Of a stretch of 64,000 nt of DNA, positions 53,063-62,359 are shown in pieces. The position numbers and the translations under genes are program-made. The stretch is from Alcaligenes faecalis (GTDB lineage: Bacteria > Pseudomonadota > Gammaproteobacteria > Burkholderiales > Burkholderiaceae_B), in NCBI RefSeq assembly GCF_005311025.1, contig NZ_CP031747.1, forward strand, positions 3,507,860 through 3,571,859. The letters run 5' to 3'. The notes beneath the pieces were generated by a model, which saw only the letters and a list, made by a program, of their open reading frames with translations, searched no databases and was not told the origin of the DNA. Position 1 is the stretch's first letter. Each line of letters opens with the position of its first letter.

Positions 53063-54535
53063 ATGCAGACTTACTCCTACCTGGGCCAGTCCCCTGCCCT
53101 GCGCCAACAACGCCAAGCCTATCGTCACGGCTTGCCAGCCTGTGTTTGTGCCCACCCCTCCATTCCCTTCATTCACAAGCGCTTGAGTGCATCAGCCAGT
53201 TTCGCCCCCAGCGCGGTCCCTGCAGGCCCGGCCTTCCAATCCAATAATGCCCTGGATCAGAAACCCATCGCCCTGGCTCCCAAACTGATCCTGAGCAATC
53301 TGCGCCTGTTTGATGGTGAAACAACAGAGCTGAAAAACGGGCTGGCCGTCCAGATTGACCAGGGCCGCATCACTGCCGTCATGCCGGTTGCCGAGATTCC
53401 GGCCGACGCCACCGTCATGGACTGCCAGAACAAAGTCTTGATGCCTGGCCTGATCGACGCCCACTGGCATAGCCTCTTGTGCGCTGTCGACCAGATGACC
53501 GCCATGATGGCCGACCCGGCTGACCTGCATTTGATTGCCAGCAAAGAAGCCGAGCGCACCTTGCTGCGCGGTTTTACCACCGTGCGCGATGCCGGTGGCC
53601 CCAGCTTCTCCTTGAAACGCGGTATTGATATGGGCTTGCTGCATGGCCCGCGCATCTATCCTAGCGGCGCCATGATTGCGCAAACCGGCGGCCATGCAGA
53701 CTTTCGTATGCGCTACGAAGTGCCACGCGCAGAAGGCGAGCTAAGCCATACCGAACGAGCAGGTGTAACCTGCATTGCCGATGGTGCCGACCAGGTCCTG
53801 CGTCGCGTTCGTGAGCAACTGATGCTGGGCGCCAGCCAGATCAAGCTAATGGCCGGGGGTGGTGTCACCTCCTTGTACGACCCACTGGAAGGACTGCAAT
53901 TTAGTGATGCTGAACTGCGTGCCGCGGTGGGCGCTGCCAGCGACTGGGGCACCTACGTGATGGTGCACGTGTACTGCGCTCGTGGTATCCAGCGTGCGAT
54001 CAAGGCAGGCGTGAAATCCATCGAACACGGCCAACTTGCCGACGAAGAAACCGCCCGCATGATGGCTGGCGAAGGCGTGTGGTGGAGCCTGCAACCCTTT
54101 TTGGCCGATGAAGATGCCAACGTCCAGCACGACCCGCGCAGCAAGGCCAAGCAACAACAAGTGGCCGTAGGAACCGTACGTGCCTACGAACTGGCCGATA
54201 AATATCAGATCCAGACCGCCTGGGGCACGGACATTCTGTTCACCCCCGCCCATCTACCACACCATGGCCGCATGTTGTCCAAGCTGACCCGTTTTTACAG
54301 CCCACTCAAGGTGCTGAAAATGGCGACCGGAGATAATGGCCGGCTGCTGCAACTGTCGGGCCTGCGCCAACCGTACGAAGGCGAGCTGGGCGTGATCCGA
54401 GCCGGTGCCCTGGCCGATCTGCTGTTGATTGATGGCGAACCCGAACAAAGCCTGAGCTTTCTGGAGCAGCCCGAACAGAACCTGCTCTTGATCATCAAGG
54501 ACGGCAAGATTTACAAGAACGCCCTGCCCGCCTGA
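53063..54535 (+). CDS. Amidohydrolase-superfamily enzyme with an N-terminal extension
   Basis: A 490-residue metal-dependent hydrolase related to prolidase-like and ochratoxinase-like amidohydrolases. Metal site: HWH in LMPGLIDAHWHSLL, carbamylated Lys in SQIKLMAGGGVTS, His in VMVHVYCARG, His in VKSIEHGQLAD, and Asp in TAWGTDILFTPAH. Thus the binuclear centre looks complete. The first 68 residues (two Cys, His-, Ala- and Ser-rich, no signal peptide) precede the beta-sandwich and are unusual for this family; yet the start is supported by TTAGGACGCC. Such enzymes cleave N-acyl or dipeptide bonds, and ochratoxin A hydrolysis is known for related proteins, but the native substrate is unknown. Confidence 0.9.
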   Translation: MQTYSYLGQSPALRQQRQAYRHGLPACVCAHPSIPFIHKRLSASASFAPSAVPAGPAFQSNNALDQKPIALAPKLILSNLRLFDGETTELKNGLAVQIDQGRITAVMPVAEIPADATVMDCQNKVLMPGLIDAHWHSLLCAVDQMTAMMADPADLHLIASKEAERTLLRGFTTVRDAGGPSFSLKRGIDMGLLHGPRIYPSGAMIAQTGGHADFRMRYEVPRAEGELSHTERAGVTCIADGADQVLRRVREQLMLGASQIKLMAGGGVTSLYDPLEGLQFSDAELRAAVGAASDWGTYVMVHVYCARGIQRAIKAGVKSIEHGQLADEETARMMAGEGVWWSLQPFLADEDANVQHDPRSKAKQQQVAVGTVRAYELADKYQIQTAWGTDILFTPAHLPHHGRMLSKLTRFYSPLKVLKMATGDNGRLLQLSGLRQPYEGELGVIRAGALADLLLIDGEPEQSLSFLEQPEQNLLLIIKDGKIYKNALPA

Positions 54536-54555
54536 AACCTCATCAAGGAGCTCCC

Positions 54556-55242
54556 ATGCCCAACGAAGTGATGCAGTTATTCAAATTGCTTGGTCTGGGG
54601 CTGGCATTTTTGCTGCCCCTGGCCAATCCCCTGACTTCAATGGTGATGTACCTGTCGTTGGGCGAAACCTTGAGCGCAGCAGAAAAGAAGCAGCAACTGC
54701 GTCAGGCAACGCTGTATGTCATTCTGGCCTTGCTGATTACCTACTACGCCGGTTTGTGGATTACTTCGGCACTGGGCATTTCCATGGTGGACATGCGCAT
54801 CGGGGGCGGGCTGATCGTGGCGTATATCGGCTTTCGCATGCTGTTTCCCCCCACTGTCAGCGACGTGGTTTCCAAAGCAGCCGATCAGAACACCGCTGCC
54901 CACAACAATATCGCCTTTGTTCCACTGACCCTGCCCTCCACGGTCGGTCCCGGCACTATGGCTCTGGTTATCAGTGCCTCCTCCAAAATGGCTGGCATGC
55001 GCGGGCACTATGCGGAATGGGTGCTGGTGGCCACGCCCATCATTCTGGCCATCCTGATTGGTTTGATCTTTTTCATTTGCCTGCGCTCCTCGCTCAGCAT
55101 CGTGCGTGTGATCGGGCATAACGGCGTCGATGCCATTTCACGCATCATGGGGTTCTTGCTGGTCTGCATGGCCGTACAACTCGTCCTTGAAGGCGGACAG
55201 CAGTATGCTGCTACGCTGCTGACTCATTCTGCTGCCTCCTGA
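54556..55242 (+). CDS. MarC/NAAT-family membrane protein
   Basis: A 228-residue inner-membrane protein with six helices of the UPF0056 family: LPLANPLTSMVMYLSLGETLSAAEKKQQLRQA at the N-terminus, the MRIGGGLIVAYIGFRML centre and VPLTLPSTVGPGTMALVIS (P-L-x-x-P-x-x-x-G-P), then HNGVDAISRIMGFLLVCMAVQLVLEG. Despite the name, MarC is not proven to export drugs. AAGGAG lies upstream; it follows the amidohydrolase gene after 20 bases and precedes the TolC-like gene by four. Confidence 0.93.
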   Translation: MPNEVMQLFKLLGLGLAFLLPLANPLTSMVMYLSLGETLSAAEKKQQLRQATLYVILALLITYYAGLWITSALGISMVDMRIGGGLIVAYIGFRMLFPPTVSDVVSKAADQNTAAHNNIAFVPLTLPSTVGPGTMALVISASSKMAGMRGHYAEWVLVATPIILAILIGLIFFICLRSSLSIVRVIGHNGVDAISRIMGFLLVCMAVQLVLEGGQQYAATLLTHSAAS

Positions 55243-55246
55243 ATTT

Positions 55247-56743
55247 ATGTCTATGACTTGTTTTCCTGCATTGCGTCTGACTCTGGCTGTGACGGCCGCC
55301 CTGACTCTGGCCGCCTGCGCGGCGCCTGATCACAAACCCATGGCCCAGGCCATGCCCGAGCAAGATGCGCCGGAACCACCTCGCCTGACATTGGCCGACT
55401 ACAGCGGCCCGGATCAAAACCAGCCAGCGCCCCGCGTGCAAGCCCATCACGAATACAGCCTGCCTGAACTGATCGACCTGGCCCAGCGCCTGAACCCCAG
55501 CACCCGCATTGCCTGGGGCGAGGCCCAACAAGCCGCAGAAGCTGCCGGTATGGTGGAAAGCACCTACCTGCCCTTGATCTCCGCCAGCGTGGTGGGCGGC
55601 TATATGCGCAGCGACCGCGACAGCAGCGTGCACATTCTGGGTAGAGAAGTCGATGTGGACTACGACACCCATTTAAGTGGCGCCGTCCCTTCCCTGACCT
55701 TGAAGTGGCTGCTGTTCGACTTTGGCAAACGCGCCGCCTTGCAAGAGGCGGCCGACAAACTGGCCATGGCCAGCCGGATTACCTTCAGCGGTGTGCATCA
55801 AGCCGTGATTGCAGAAGTATCCATCAGCTACTTCAACTACAACTCGGCCCGCCAACGCGAGCAAATCTCTGCCCAAGGGCTGAAAAATGCGGCACTGATT
55901 GAAGATATCGCCCTGGAGCGGCAGCGCAATGGGCTGGGCACCCAGATTGAAGTCGCGCAGGCACGACAACTGAAAGCCCAGGCACGTTTGCACCATGTGA
56001 ATGCCAGCACTCTGGCACGTCAGTCTTATCAAACGTTGCTGGGTGCAATTGGCCTGTCCCCGGAAACGGAGCTGAAAGTCGCCGATAGCGCCACCCGCCC
56101 CCTGCCCAAGGATCTGGATATCCCTGGCAATGACACACTGAAAAAAGCCATCGCCCAGCGGCCCGATGTACAGGCCCTGCAAGCCGCCCATCAGGCCAGT
56201 CTGGCAGGCATAGACTCAGCCGAAGCCAGTTTCATGCCCAAGCTGGCCTTGATGGGTTTTATCTCCAAACGCATGGGTTCATTAAGTGTAGGCAGCCTGC
56301 CCGAAGTCAGCCCGCAATCCTCCTCCCGAGGCGCCGTGCTGGCCCTGAATATCCCGATCTACGACGCTGGGCTACGCAACAAGCAAGTGCGCGAAGCCCA
56401 GTTGCGTGCCGACACCGCGCGCGAACGCGTTGCCAAAACCGAGCAAGACGCCTACAAGCAAATGATCATCGCTGCCGACGCGCTGCGAGCTGCTCTGGAG
56501 TCTCATCAAGCCGCCACCAGCCTGGTCGAGGCGGCACAAATCACCTACCAAGGTGCGCTGGAATCCTATAAGGAAGGTCTGACCGGCATGACCTTGCTGA
56601 CCGAAGCGCACACTGGCTTGTTGGGAGCCCAAGAAGCCCAGACTGCCGCCCATACCGCCGGTTTGGTCGGCTCCGTGAATCTGGCTTTTGCCATGGGCGA
56701 ACTCAATCAAGCCCCCAAAACCCCTGGGGATGCCACTAAGTAG
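55247..56743 (+). CDS. TolC-family outer-membrane efflux lipoprotein
   Basis: A 498-residue outer-membrane factor. Signal peptide with lipobox (LAACAA, Cys25), then repeated long helical segments of two OEP domains: ELIDLAQRLNPSTRIAWGEAQQAAEAAGMVES and the second-half counterpart KKAIAQRPDVQALQAAHQASLAGIDSAEASFMPKLALMG. It would supply the exit duct missing from the leftward MdtNO-like operon, though it is transcribed with MarC and the amidohydrolase instead. The first ATG at 55247 is used; a second is at 55253. Confidence 0.93.
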   Translation: MSMTCFPALRLTLAVTAALTLAACAAPDHKPMAQAMPEQDAPEPPRLTLADYSGPDQNQPAPRVQAHHEYSLPELIDLAQRLNPSTRIAWGEAQQAAEAAGMVESTYLPLISASVVGGYMRSDRDSSVHILGREVDVDYDTHLSGAVPSLTLKWLLFDFGKRAALQEAADKLAMASRITFSGVHQAVIAEVSISYFNYNSARQREQISAQGLKNAALIEDIALERQRNGLGTQIEVAQARQLKAQARLHHVNASTLARQSYQTLLGAIGLSPETELKVADSATRPLPKDLDIPGNDTLKKAIAQRPDVQALQAAHQASLAGIDSAEASFMPKLALMGFISKRMGSLSVGSLPEVSPQSSSRGAVLALNIPIYDAGLRNKQVREAQLRADTARERVAKTEQDAYKQMIIAADALRAALESHQAATSLVEAAQITYQGALESYKEGLTGMTLLTEAHTGLLGAQEAQTAAHTAGLVGSVNLAFAMGELNQAPKTPGDATK

Positions 56744-56782
56744 TAGGCAAAGAAGAAGCAAGCCACACTCTACTTGGGAGCA

Positions 56783-56814
56783 AAAATAAAAAGGGAGCCA
56801 TGCAAGGCTCCCTT
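56783..56814 (-). terminator. Terminator of the class V aminotransferase gene
   Basis: On the minus strand AGGGAGCC / GGCTCCCT with a short loop is followed by TTTTTATTTTT. It lies 29 bases beyond the stop codon. Confidence 0.92.
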
Positions 56815-56842
56815 CTCATGTAGCAACCGCTACTGCAGCAAC

Positions 56843-57976
56843 TTACTGCTCTTCAATCGCATCCAGCGCCTTGGCAAGGCGCTCCACCGAGCGCTCCAGA
56901 TTGTTCAGCTTGTCCAGACCAAACAGACCAATTCGGAAGGTCTTGAAATCGGCAGGTTCATCGCATTGCAAAGGCACGCCCGAGGCGGCTTGCAAACCAG
57001 CCTTGGCAAACTTCGCGGCCGAATGTATCCCGTCGTCCGTGGTGTAGCACACCACCACCCCCGGCGCTTCAAAACCTGGTGCCGCCACGCTGCGGAAACC
57101 ATGTTCGCTGAGCAAGGCACGCACCTTGCGGCCCAGCTCCAGCTGACGATTGCGGATCCAGTCAAAGCCCAGAGCTTCCGTCTCGGCCATCGCCTCTTGC
57201 AGCACCTTCAAGGAGTCCGTCGGCAAGGTGGCATGGTAGGCATGAGCCCCACTCTCATACGTTTCCATGATCTGCAGCCACTTGCGCAGATCGCAGGCAA
57301 AGCTGGTGCTGGTCGTGGTTTCAATGTGCTGACGAGCACGCTCGCTTAACATCACCAGACCGCAACATGCCGAGCCAGTCCAACCCTTTTGCGGCGCGCT
57401 GATCAGCACGTCCACACCCACATCCTTCATATCCACCCACACGGTGCCCGATGCAATGCAATCCAGCACAAACAGACCGCCCACCGCGTGCACGGCATCG
57501 GCGACCTGACGCATATAGTCGTCGGGCAACATGATGCCGGAGGCTGTTTCCACGTGCGGGGCAAACACCAAAGCCGGTTTTTCAGCCTGAATTGCGGCAA
57601 CCACTTCTTCGATAGGGGCCGGTGCATAAGCGGCCTGCTTGCCTTCCTCAATCGGGCGTGCTTTCAGAACCGTGGTGCTGGCGGGGATGGAACCCATGTC
57701 AAAAATCTGAGTCCAGCGGTAGCTGAACCAGCCATTGCGTATCACCATGCACTTGCGGTCCGTTGCAAACTGACGGGCCACTGCTTCCATGCCAAACGAG
57801 CCGCTGCCCGGCACCACGATGGCCGAATGTGCCTGATAGACCTGTTTGAGCGTGCGGGAGATTTCACGCATCACTTCCTGGAAGGTCTTGGACATATGGT
57901 TCAAGGCACGGTCGGTATAAACCACCGAATATTCAAGCAGGCCGTCCGGATCAACGGGAGTGCTGGTTTGAGACAT
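56843..57976 (-). CDS. Class V aminotransferase (alanine-glyoxylate/serine-pyruvate type)
   Basis: A 377-residue fold-type I PLP enzyme. The PLP Lys is in LISAPQKGWTGSACCGLVML, the cofactor Asp in LFVLDCIASGTVW, the phosphate-contact region in IVVPGSGSFGMEAVARQF, and the C-terminal Arg in FKTFRIGLFG. The layout matches the PucG/AGAT-like family that uses glyoxylate or pyruvate with alanine, serine or ureidoglycine. ATG 57976 follows GAGG; a longer frame to 58108 would include the divergent promoter region. Single gene with its own terminator. Confidence 0.92.
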   Translation of the reverse strand: MSQTSTPVDPDGLLEYSVVYTDRALNHMSKTFQEVMREISRTLKQVYQAHSAIVVPGSGSFGMEAVARQFATDRKCMVIRNGWFSYRWTQIFDMGSIPASTTVLKARPIEEGKQAAYAPAPIEEVVAAIQAEKPALVFAPHVETASGIMLPDDYMRQVADAVHAVGGLFVLDCIASGTVWVDMKDVGVDVLISAPQKGWTGSACCGLVMLSERARQHIETTTSTSFACDLRKWLQIMETYESGAHAYHATLPTDSLKVLQEAMAETEALGFDWIRNRQLELGRKVRALLSEHGFRSVAAPGFEAPGVVVCYTTDDGIHSAAKFAKAGLQAASGVPLQCDEPADFKTFRIGLFGLDKLNNLERSVERLAKALDAIEEQ

Positions 57977-58110
57977 GAAAACCTCGGAATTCAGATGTAG
58001 AAGATATAAGGATCGAAGGATTTTAGACCAAGCCGCTTGGTACGGGCAGCTTGACCCCAAGACCCTTCCGGTCAGAAGAAATTGCACAGACAGGCCGAAC
58101 AAGAACAACC

Positions 58111-58136
58111 TGAATGAGAATTATTGCTATTATTCA
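58111..58136 (+). promoter_or_regulatory. Fur-box-like site before the FecI-type sigma gene
   Basis: An imperfect inverted repeat starting TGAATGAGAAT and ending CTATTATTCA, made of NAT-rich hexamers close to the GATAAT consensus of Fur sites. It lies 37-62 bases before the sigma-factor ATG, where Fur-Fe would block transcription. Confidence 0.75.
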
Positions 58137-58172
58137 CTATTCTTTTTTCCGCCTGCTCCGCTAAGCCGCTCC

Positions 58173-58679
58173 ATGTCTCACCCTTCACGTCCCATAAAAG
58201 CCTGGCTCGCCTCGTATAGCGAGCTGTTTGGCGTATGGCGGCGCAAGGCCGAGAGCCGGGAAGACGCGGAAGATGCCATGCACGACACCGTTGTGGGCAT
58301 GCTGGAAAACAACACTACCCTGATCGACAACCCACGTGCCTATCTGGCACGAGGCACCAACAACCGTCTGATCAGCCGCCATCGCCACCAAACCGTCCTG
58401 ACTGTTTTACCCTTGGACGAGCTAAGCGATACCGAGCATCCGCGCCAGGCCGGGGCCGACAGCCACGCCCAGTTTGAGCAATTAGCCGACGCGCTGGTGA
58501 ACGCGCTGGCCGACTTGCCCCCAAAATGCCGAGAGGTCTATATCAAGCATCGACTGGAGGGCTGGACCCATACTGAAATTGCCCAGGACATGGCCCTTTC
58601 CCGCAGCATGGTGGAAAAATACATGACTCGTGCCTTGCGTCACATCCATGAACGGCTGCACCATTACGTACCTGACTGA
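58173..58679 (+). CDS. FecI-like ECF sigma factor
   Basis: Extracytoplasmic-function sigma factor of 168 residues. Region 2 reads VWRRKAESREDAEDAMHDTVVGMLE and region 4 LADLPPKCREVYIKHRLEGWTHTEIAQDMALSRSMVEKYMTRALRHI, both typical of the iron-siderophore (FecI) group. ATG 58173 gives the family N-terminus; the longer frame to 57975 would run through the Fur site. It should transcribe the receptor gene when the ferric ligand is bound and is paired with the FecR-like protein 27 bases downstream. Confidence 0.93.
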   Translation: MSHPSRPIKAWLASYSELFGVWRRKAESREDAEDAMHDTVVGMLENNTTLIDNPRAYLARGTNNRLISRHRHQTVLTVLPLDELSDTEHPRQAGADSHAQFEQLADALVNALADLPPKCREVYIKHRLEGWTHTEIAQDMALSRSMVEKYMTRALRHIHERLHHYVPD

Positions 58680-58706
58680 CGCCATGTCGTACACAAAGCC
58701 CGCGCC

Positions 58707-59693
58707 ATGACCCACCCCTCTTCCTCCGACGAACTGGATCACCCCAGCGATGCCGCTCATTGGTTCGCCCGACTGCAATCGAGGGAAGCCAGCGAGCAGG
58801 ACCACCAGGCCTTCCAAGCCTGGCGGGACGCTGATCCTGACAACGCGCGCCGCTACCGCGAGGTGGAGTACCTGTGGCGCGCCAGCCAGGCCGTCCCGGA
58901 AGAACGCCTGCGCAGACTGCTGCCCCACTCCCCTGGTCGTGTGCCATCCCCCAAGCGCCGTTATCTGACACTGGGTTTGGGCGCGCTTGGCATGCTGGCC
59001 CTCTCGGCCGGAGCCATCCATCAGTCGGGCTGGTTGAACCCGGTAGAAGAAACGGTACAGTTGCTCACTGCCAAAGGCGAGCGTCAGCAAATCACCTTGC
59101 CCGATGGCTCTGTTGTGGACTTGAATACCGACACCATCGCCCAGGCTCGTTTATCTGCCTCCAAACGGGAAATCGAACTGCTCCAGGGTGAAGCTTTTTT
59201 TGCCGTCCAACACTACCAAACCCTGCCCTTTATCGTGCGCACCGACTTGGGCACCGTAACCGTCACCGGCACCCGCTTCAATGTGCGACGGCTGGCAGAC
59301 AGCCTGCAAGTCAGCGTTCAGTCCGGCTCGGTCAAAGTGGAGTCCGGTCCTTGGTGGCGTCGCCAGGAACGCCTCCTGGAGGCGCAGCAACAAGTCCTGT
59401 TGCGCCAAGGTGCAGAACCCGGTCCGGTACACATGGCCGACGTGGAAAGCCTGACAGCCTGGCAACGCGGCAAGATCATTTTCAAGAACACGCCTTTGGA
59501 AGTGCTGGTACAGGAAATGGCTCGCTACCTGCCCCAGCCCTTGACGCTGGACGCCCCCGCCCTGCGCCAGCACCGTATCTCCGGTATTTTCGATGTCGAT
59601 CAACCCGAAACCGTCGTGAAGGCCTTACCGGCCATTGCCCCAGTCCGGGTCCAGAGCGATGCGTCGGGCGTGCAGCATATTGTGGCTCGCTAA
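58707..59693 (+). CDS. FecR-like transmembrane anti-sigma regulator
   Basis: A 328-residue inner-membrane regulator. The N-terminal cytoplasmic part (DAAHWFARLQSREASEQDHQAFQAWRDADPDNARRYREVEYLW) is the sigma-binding domain, followed by one membrane helix (about 87-105) and a periplasmic FecR domain (QQITLPDGSVVDLNTDT, EIELLQGEAFFAV, VTGTRFNVR) and an STN-like C-terminal part (WQRGKIIFKNTPLEVLVQEMARYL). It carries the signal from the receptor plug domain to the sigma factor. Confidence 0.95.
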   Translation: MTHPSSSDELDHPSDAAHWFARLQSREASEQDHQAFQAWRDADPDNARRYREVEYLWRASQAVPEERLRRLLPHSPGRVPSPKRRYLTLGLGALGMLALSAGAIHQSGWLNPVEETVQLLTAKGERQQITLPDGSVVDLNTDTIAQARLSASKREIELLQGEAFFAVQHYQTLPFIVRTDLGTVTVTGTRFNVRRLADSLQVSVQSGSVKVESGPWWRRQERLLEAQQQVLLRQGAEPGPVHMADVESLTAWQRGKIIFKNTPLEVLVQEMARYLPQPLTLDAPALRQHRISGIFDVDQPETVVKALPAIAPVRVQSDASGVQHIVAR

Positions 59694-59718
59694 AAACAGA
59701 GCTTCCTGGGCCTGTTAC

Positions 59719-59740
59719 AAAATAATCATGATTCTCATTC
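59719..59740 (+). promoter_or_regulatory. Fur-box-like site before the TonB receptor gene
   Basis: AATAATCATGATTCTCATT is close to the Fur consensus. It lies between fecR-like and receptor genes, about 135 bases before the receptor start, implying a separate iron-controlled promoter. Confidence 0.65.
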
Positions 59741-59874
59741 CGGTGATTGAGCACCTTGTGCGTCTAGGTAGGTGAAGGAGGCTATCCCGTGCAGGACAGC
59801 CCCCTGAGTCCCTTTGGCCAAAGGCTGGGCGCGTCTATCGCGCGAGATGTATTTTCATTGGAAAACGTAGGATC

Positions 59875-62214
59875 GTGAGCCCCTTTACCCCACGTCATCA
59901 CCACTCGCCGCTTTTGCGGGCGAACTTGAGTGCCTTGACCTTAAGCCTGAGTTTGGCCTTCAGCCTGGCCCCTTCTGCTGTGCAGGCCCAACAAACTGCC
60001 TCTATTCAAATCCCTGCCCAGCCCTTGGGTGATGCCCTGCTGAAACTGGGCGAACAGACCTCTTTGCAGATTTTTTTCTCTCAGGATGTAGTTGCCGGCC
60101 GCCAAGCCCCCTCGGTCTCGGGTCATCTGGCACCTGAGCAGGCTTTGCGTCAATTGCTGGACGGTAGTGGCATCAACTACACCCGAGACGGCAACACGAT
60201 CACCTTGTCAGCCGGTGTGACTCAATTGACGCCAGTCACGATACGCCGCGCCCCCACAGACACCGCTGACAGCTACGTCGCACTGAGCAGCCGCGGTGGC
60301 AAGCTGGACGTGCCCTTGATCGAAACCCCGCGTTCGGTCTCCATCGTCACGCAAAAGCAGTTAAAGATTCTGGCCCCGCAAAGCATTGAACGCGCCCTGG
60401 CTTACACCCCTGGCGTTCAGACTGACGTGTCCGGCTCGGGCGACCTGCGCATGAGTGGCGCGGTGATACGTGGCTTTAGTGACGGCAGTGCCTACTACAA
60501 AGATGGCTTGAAGCAACTCTCGGCAGGCACCTATGGGTCCTGGAATGATGATATGGACAGCCTGGACAGCATCGAAGTGCTGAAAGGCCCGGCCTCGGTC
60601 CTGTATGGACAGGGACGCCCCGGCGGCGTGGTCAACGTGGTGTCCAAGCGCCCCACAGCCGATCACGTGAACAGTCTGGGACTGGGCTATGGCAGCTACC
60701 AGCGCCGTCAGGTAACCGCGGATCTTGGTGGAGCCTTGAACGACGATCAATCCCTGCTGTATCGCCTGAATCTGTCCGGGCGCAAAAGCCATGGACGCAC
60801 CATAGACTCGCGCGACGATCGTGTCTCGGTGTCCCCCGCCCTGCTTTGGAAACTTTCGGACCGGACCAGCCTGACACTGTTGGGTTCGTATTCGCGTGAA
60901 CGAGGCACTCCCAAGTCCTGGTGGCCCAATCTGTTTTATTACCCCGAAGTCACTGACCTGCCGCTCAAACGCACCGCCGGGGACCCGGCGTTTGACTACT
61001 TCAATCGCGATACCAAAGCCATTGGCTATGCTCTGGAGCATGACACCGAAAGCGGCTGGCGCTTGCGTCAGAACCTGCGCTATTCGGAAATCGACATTGA
61101 TTACCGCCATATCTACGCCATGGCCGTTCTGGCCGACCAGCGCAGCGTCTCCCGCGCCAGCTTGGCCCAGGAAACCAAAGGCCGCACCTTCACGGTAGAT
61201 AGCCGTGTCGGCAAGGACTTTAACTGGGGGCCGTTGGAGCACACCCTGGAATTTGGTGTGGACTATCTGCGCTACAAAGAAAACGACGGTTTGGGCTTTG
61301 GCTGGAACGTACCTGACCTGGACATGCTCGACCCGGTATACGGGCTGTCCATCACACCGCCCGAACTGGATTACTCCGAGCGCGATCTGAAGCAAACCGG
61401 GATTTACATGCTGAACCAGCTGAAATGGGACCAGTGGGTTGCCAATGTCAGCTTGCGTCACGACACTGCTCGCACCGTACAAAGCAGTGCGACGCAGCCG
61501 CGCATGACGGACCGCGCCACCACCGGCAGCGCGGGCTTGCTGTACCTGTTTGACAATGGTGTGGCTCCATACATCAGCTATTCCACCGCCTTTGACCCCA
61601 CAACAGGGCGGGCCGCCGATGGCACGGCATTCAAGCCGCGCGAGGGCAAGCAATACGAAGCCGGGGTGAAGTATCAGCCACCGGGAACCGATGCCCTGAT
61701 TACCGCTGCGGTGTTTGACCTGCGCCAGACCAATGTCACCACGCCCGATCCGAACTTCCCGCGTTTCAGCGTCCAGACAGGAGAAGTACGATCTACGGGT
61801 ATCGAGCTGGAAGCCAAGCTGCCCATTAGCTCTCAGCTCAACCTGATGGCGGGCTATACCTATCTGAATCCACGGACTACGCAAAGCGAGCGCCCGGCAG
61901 AAATTGATCGGCAGACGTTGCAAACCGCACGTCAGACCGCCAGTCTGTGGCTGGACTATCGGCCCCAGCAAATTCAGGGCTTGATGGTGGGGGCGGGTGT
62001 ACGGTATCGAGGCAAATCGCCCAATGATGTACGGCCGGATGGCAGCCTGAACTACAACCCTTCTTTCACCTTGGCAGATATGGCGGTGGCATATGAGACG
62101 TCCCGCTATCGGGTAGCCCTGAACGTCAACAATGTGTTCAACAAAAAGTATTACACCGGCCAGTTCCGGGGCATGGAACGGGAAGTGATGTTGAACATGA
62201 ATTTGTATTGGTAA
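59875..62214 (+). CDS. TonB-dependent siderophore receptor with signalling domain
   Basis: Outer-membrane receptor of 779 residues. Signal peptide to about 38, then an N-terminal signalling STN domain (about 45-115, IPAQPLGDALLKLGEQTSLQIFFSQD), the plug domain (ETPRSVSIVTQKQLK to VLYGQGRPGGVVNVVSKRP), and a 22-strand barrel ending in the terminal aromatic of MNMNLYW. The plug resembles ferrichrome/ferrioxamine/pyoverdine receptors. The signalling domain completes the FecI-FecR-receptor trio: ligand binding outside triggers transcription inside. The start is GTG 59875, with TAGGATC upstream. No siderophore synthesis genes are present, so it may take up a foreign siderophore. Confidence 0.95.
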   Translation: MSPFTPRHHHSPLLRANLSALTLSLSLAFSLAPSAVQAQQTASIQIPAQPLGDALLKLGEQTSLQIFFSQDVVAGRQAPSVSGHLAPEQALRQLLDGSGINYTRDGNTITLSAGVTQLTPVTIRRAPTDTADSYVALSSRGGKLDVPLIETPRSVSIVTQKQLKILAPQSIERALAYTPGVQTDVSGSGDLRMSGAVIRGFSDGSAYYKDGLKQLSAGTYGSWNDDMDSLDSIEVLKGPASVLYGQGRPGGVVNVVSKRPTADHVNSLGLGYGSYQRRQVTADLGGALNDDQSLLYRLNLSGRKSHGRTIDSRDDRVSVSPALLWKLSDRTSLTLLGSYSRERGTPKSWWPNLFYYPEVTDLPLKRTAGDPAFDYFNRDTKAIGYALEHDTESGWRLRQNLRYSEIDIDYRHIYAMAVLADQRSVSRASLAQETKGRTFTVDSRVGKDFNWGPLEHTLEFGVDYLRYKENDGLGFGWNVPDLDMLDPVYGLSITPPELDYSERDLKQTGIYMLNQLKWDQWVANVSLRHDTARTVQSSATQPRMTDRATTGSAGLLYLFDNGVAPYISYSTAFDPTTGRAADGTAFKPREGKQYEAGVKYQPPGTDALITAAVFDLRQTNVTTPDPNFPRFSVQTGEVRSTGIELEAKLPISSQLNLMAGYTYLNPRTTQSERPAEIDRQTLQTARQTASLWLDYRPQQIQGLMVGAGVRYRGKSPNDVRPDGSLNYNPSFTLADMAVAYETSRYRVALNVNNVFNKKYYTGQFRGMEREVMLNMNLYW

Positions 62215-62273
62215 TCATCTTGCTGAACAGGAGGCTGTCTTGCCTGACAAGTACAGCTTACTCTGACTAAGTG

Positions 62274-62311
62274 CAGCGGCAGGCCGCGTCTTTCTTGACT
62301 CGGCCTGCTGC
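62274..62311. terminator. Hairpin after the receptor gene
   Basis: AGCGGCAGGCCG pairs with CGGCCTGCTGCT (one G-T pair) around a 14-base loop. There is no T-run, so termination is uncertain. Confidence 0.35.
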
Positions 62312-62359
62312 TCTGAGTACCGTGATGAGCACGTTTCATCTAGTCCGGGTTTCATCATC

